Origin: Polyodon spathula
Lineage: Eukaryota > Chordata > Actinopteri > Acipenseriformes > Polyodontidae
Length of the DNA: 64,000 nucleotides
Direction: 5' to 3'
NCBI RefSeq assembly: GCF_017654505.1
Contig: NC_054535.1
Coordinates: 86,308,785 to 86,372,784 of the forward strand
Positions 63,301 through 64,000 of this stretch are shown in pieces (the first letter of the stretch is position 1; every line of letters starts with the position of its first letter). The notes under the pieces were generated by a model. It worked only from the letters and a program-made list of their open reading frames with translations, had not been told where the DNA came from and did no database searches. A program made the position numbers and the translations under genes.

Positions 63301-64000
63301 CAGACCAGACAGCACCTCTCAATGAAATAAATGAAACATTTTCTCCGACAATTGTATGCCTCGGAAATGGCTCCGGAGTGCCGTATGGCATAAGCAGTTA
63401 CGTGGGCTCAGAGCGGGCTTAAACAGACACTTAAACGAATCGCCCCTGAGCCGTCACATTAACATACTGTTAGAGCGTCATAGTTAATACTTTACTACAC
63501 TTGTAAGTGGAAAACAGGAACTATTCTATGAGGTGGAATGTTATTTCCACATTTGTCTAATTTCAAATCACTTTTAAGCATGTGAAATTAGTCTTATTTT
63601 CTGTTATTTTACAATGAGAGCCATTGTATAATAGGAGCAGTGCACTCCAGGTTGTGTGTTGTGCTGGGGTACTTTAATTGTTCCATATTTTCTAAACCTA
63701 ATAATAAATCCTGAGTAATTTTCACTTTGAGTCCAGTGTTGAATTTAGGGTCTAACAATGCTTTGTGGCTCTTGTTAGTAAGATGCAGCGTGTACTGAAA
63801 AATCTCCACACCATCGGGTTAGGATTCATTGTTTAAAACAGATCATTTTATTTGTTCTGCTCCGCCTCATACTTAGTTTGGCAATAATAAGGCAAGTGGC
63901 TCTGAAACACATACAGTGCCCAAATAGGAATCATTTGATCTTTGTTTTTGTTAGTAATAGCTTTATCCTTACTTTGATTGTAAACTTTTTCACCAAACCA
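60307..64000 (+). other. mcc: MCC intron 3, 5' part (continues past the window)
   Basis: The donor GTGAGG opens intron 3 and no further MCC exon is found to the window end. The stretch contains a 28-A run near 61075-61102, several CCAATCA words between 61165 and 61372, a C-run near 62569, and an 11-bp inverted repeat at 63108-63135. No other gene is recognised. The open frames at 61126-61434 and 61272-61601 have no recognisable domain. Confidence 0.75.
61075..61102. repeat. Poly-A run (about 28)
   Basis: A homopolymer of about 26-28 A in intron 3, possibly a SINE or LINE tail. No body was recognised beside it. Confidence 0.85.

Noticed and set aside
1..64000. CRISPR arrays, operons, bacterial-type systems, tRNA or rRNA genes
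   Set aside because: The sequence is vertebrate nuclear DNA. No direct-repeat/spacer array and no intact tRNA or rRNA was seen, only tRNA-like SINE promoters.

Overview
The window is vertebrate nuclear DNA: AT-rich, intron-dominated, and full of decayed transposons. The only host gene I can support is the 5' part of MCC (mutated in colorectal cancers), on the + strand. The repeat set (DIRS-type tyrosine-recombinase retrotransposon, Tc1, PIF/Harbinger and hAT DNA transposons, Gypsy LTR elements, tRNA-type SINEs) indicates a fish-like genome. From memory of similar SINEs I lean towards a sturgeon or paddlefish. That last step is inference, not something the sequence proves.

MCC layout: the first coding exon of the short MCC isoform starts at 5628 (19 codons, ending at 5684). 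A ~42 kb intron 1 follows, then exon 2 (47696-47809, 38 codons), a ~12.4 kb intron 2, and exon 3 (60164-60306, 47 codons plus 2 nt). Intron 3 begins at 60307 and runs past the window. The three exons are in matching phase and encode the conserved N-terminal coiled-coil start of MCC. About 4.2 kb of upstream sequence between the solo LTR and exon 1 shows no earlier exon. A GA-rich 5' leader with a short uORF precedes the start codon.

The introns and upstream DNA hold the other recognisable content. There is an antisense solo Gypsy-type LTR (704-1448). A Tc1 transposase relic (about 8920-10325) is split by a 539-bp LTR-derived inverted duplication that still has its 5-bp target duplication. A truncated LTR lies at 10336-10609. 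Three Tc1-type MITEs share one TIR. A 547-bp fold-back element lies at 19691-20237. An internally deleted Gypsy element (23627-25326) has an exact ATATC duplication. A 1.25 kb hAT element (27114-28358) has an 8-bp duplication. A Harbinger transposase relic (29386-31476) carries a nested SINE. Further items are a LINE-like scrap, MIR-like SINEs, a DIRS relic with a strange GTGC-rich array (50100-52520), another LTR, and a 1,059-bp Harbinger element with a MADF-like scrap (57199-58257).

The most interesting host-gene observation is a GA-tract/AP-1-associated segment in intron 1 (about 40566-40984). It ends in a good splice donor and its open frame joins MCC exon 2 in phase, so it may be an undescribed alternative first exon. 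No unified new system such as a defence locus is present. The novelty candidates are alternative MCC transcription and splicing, and several unusual transposon structures.
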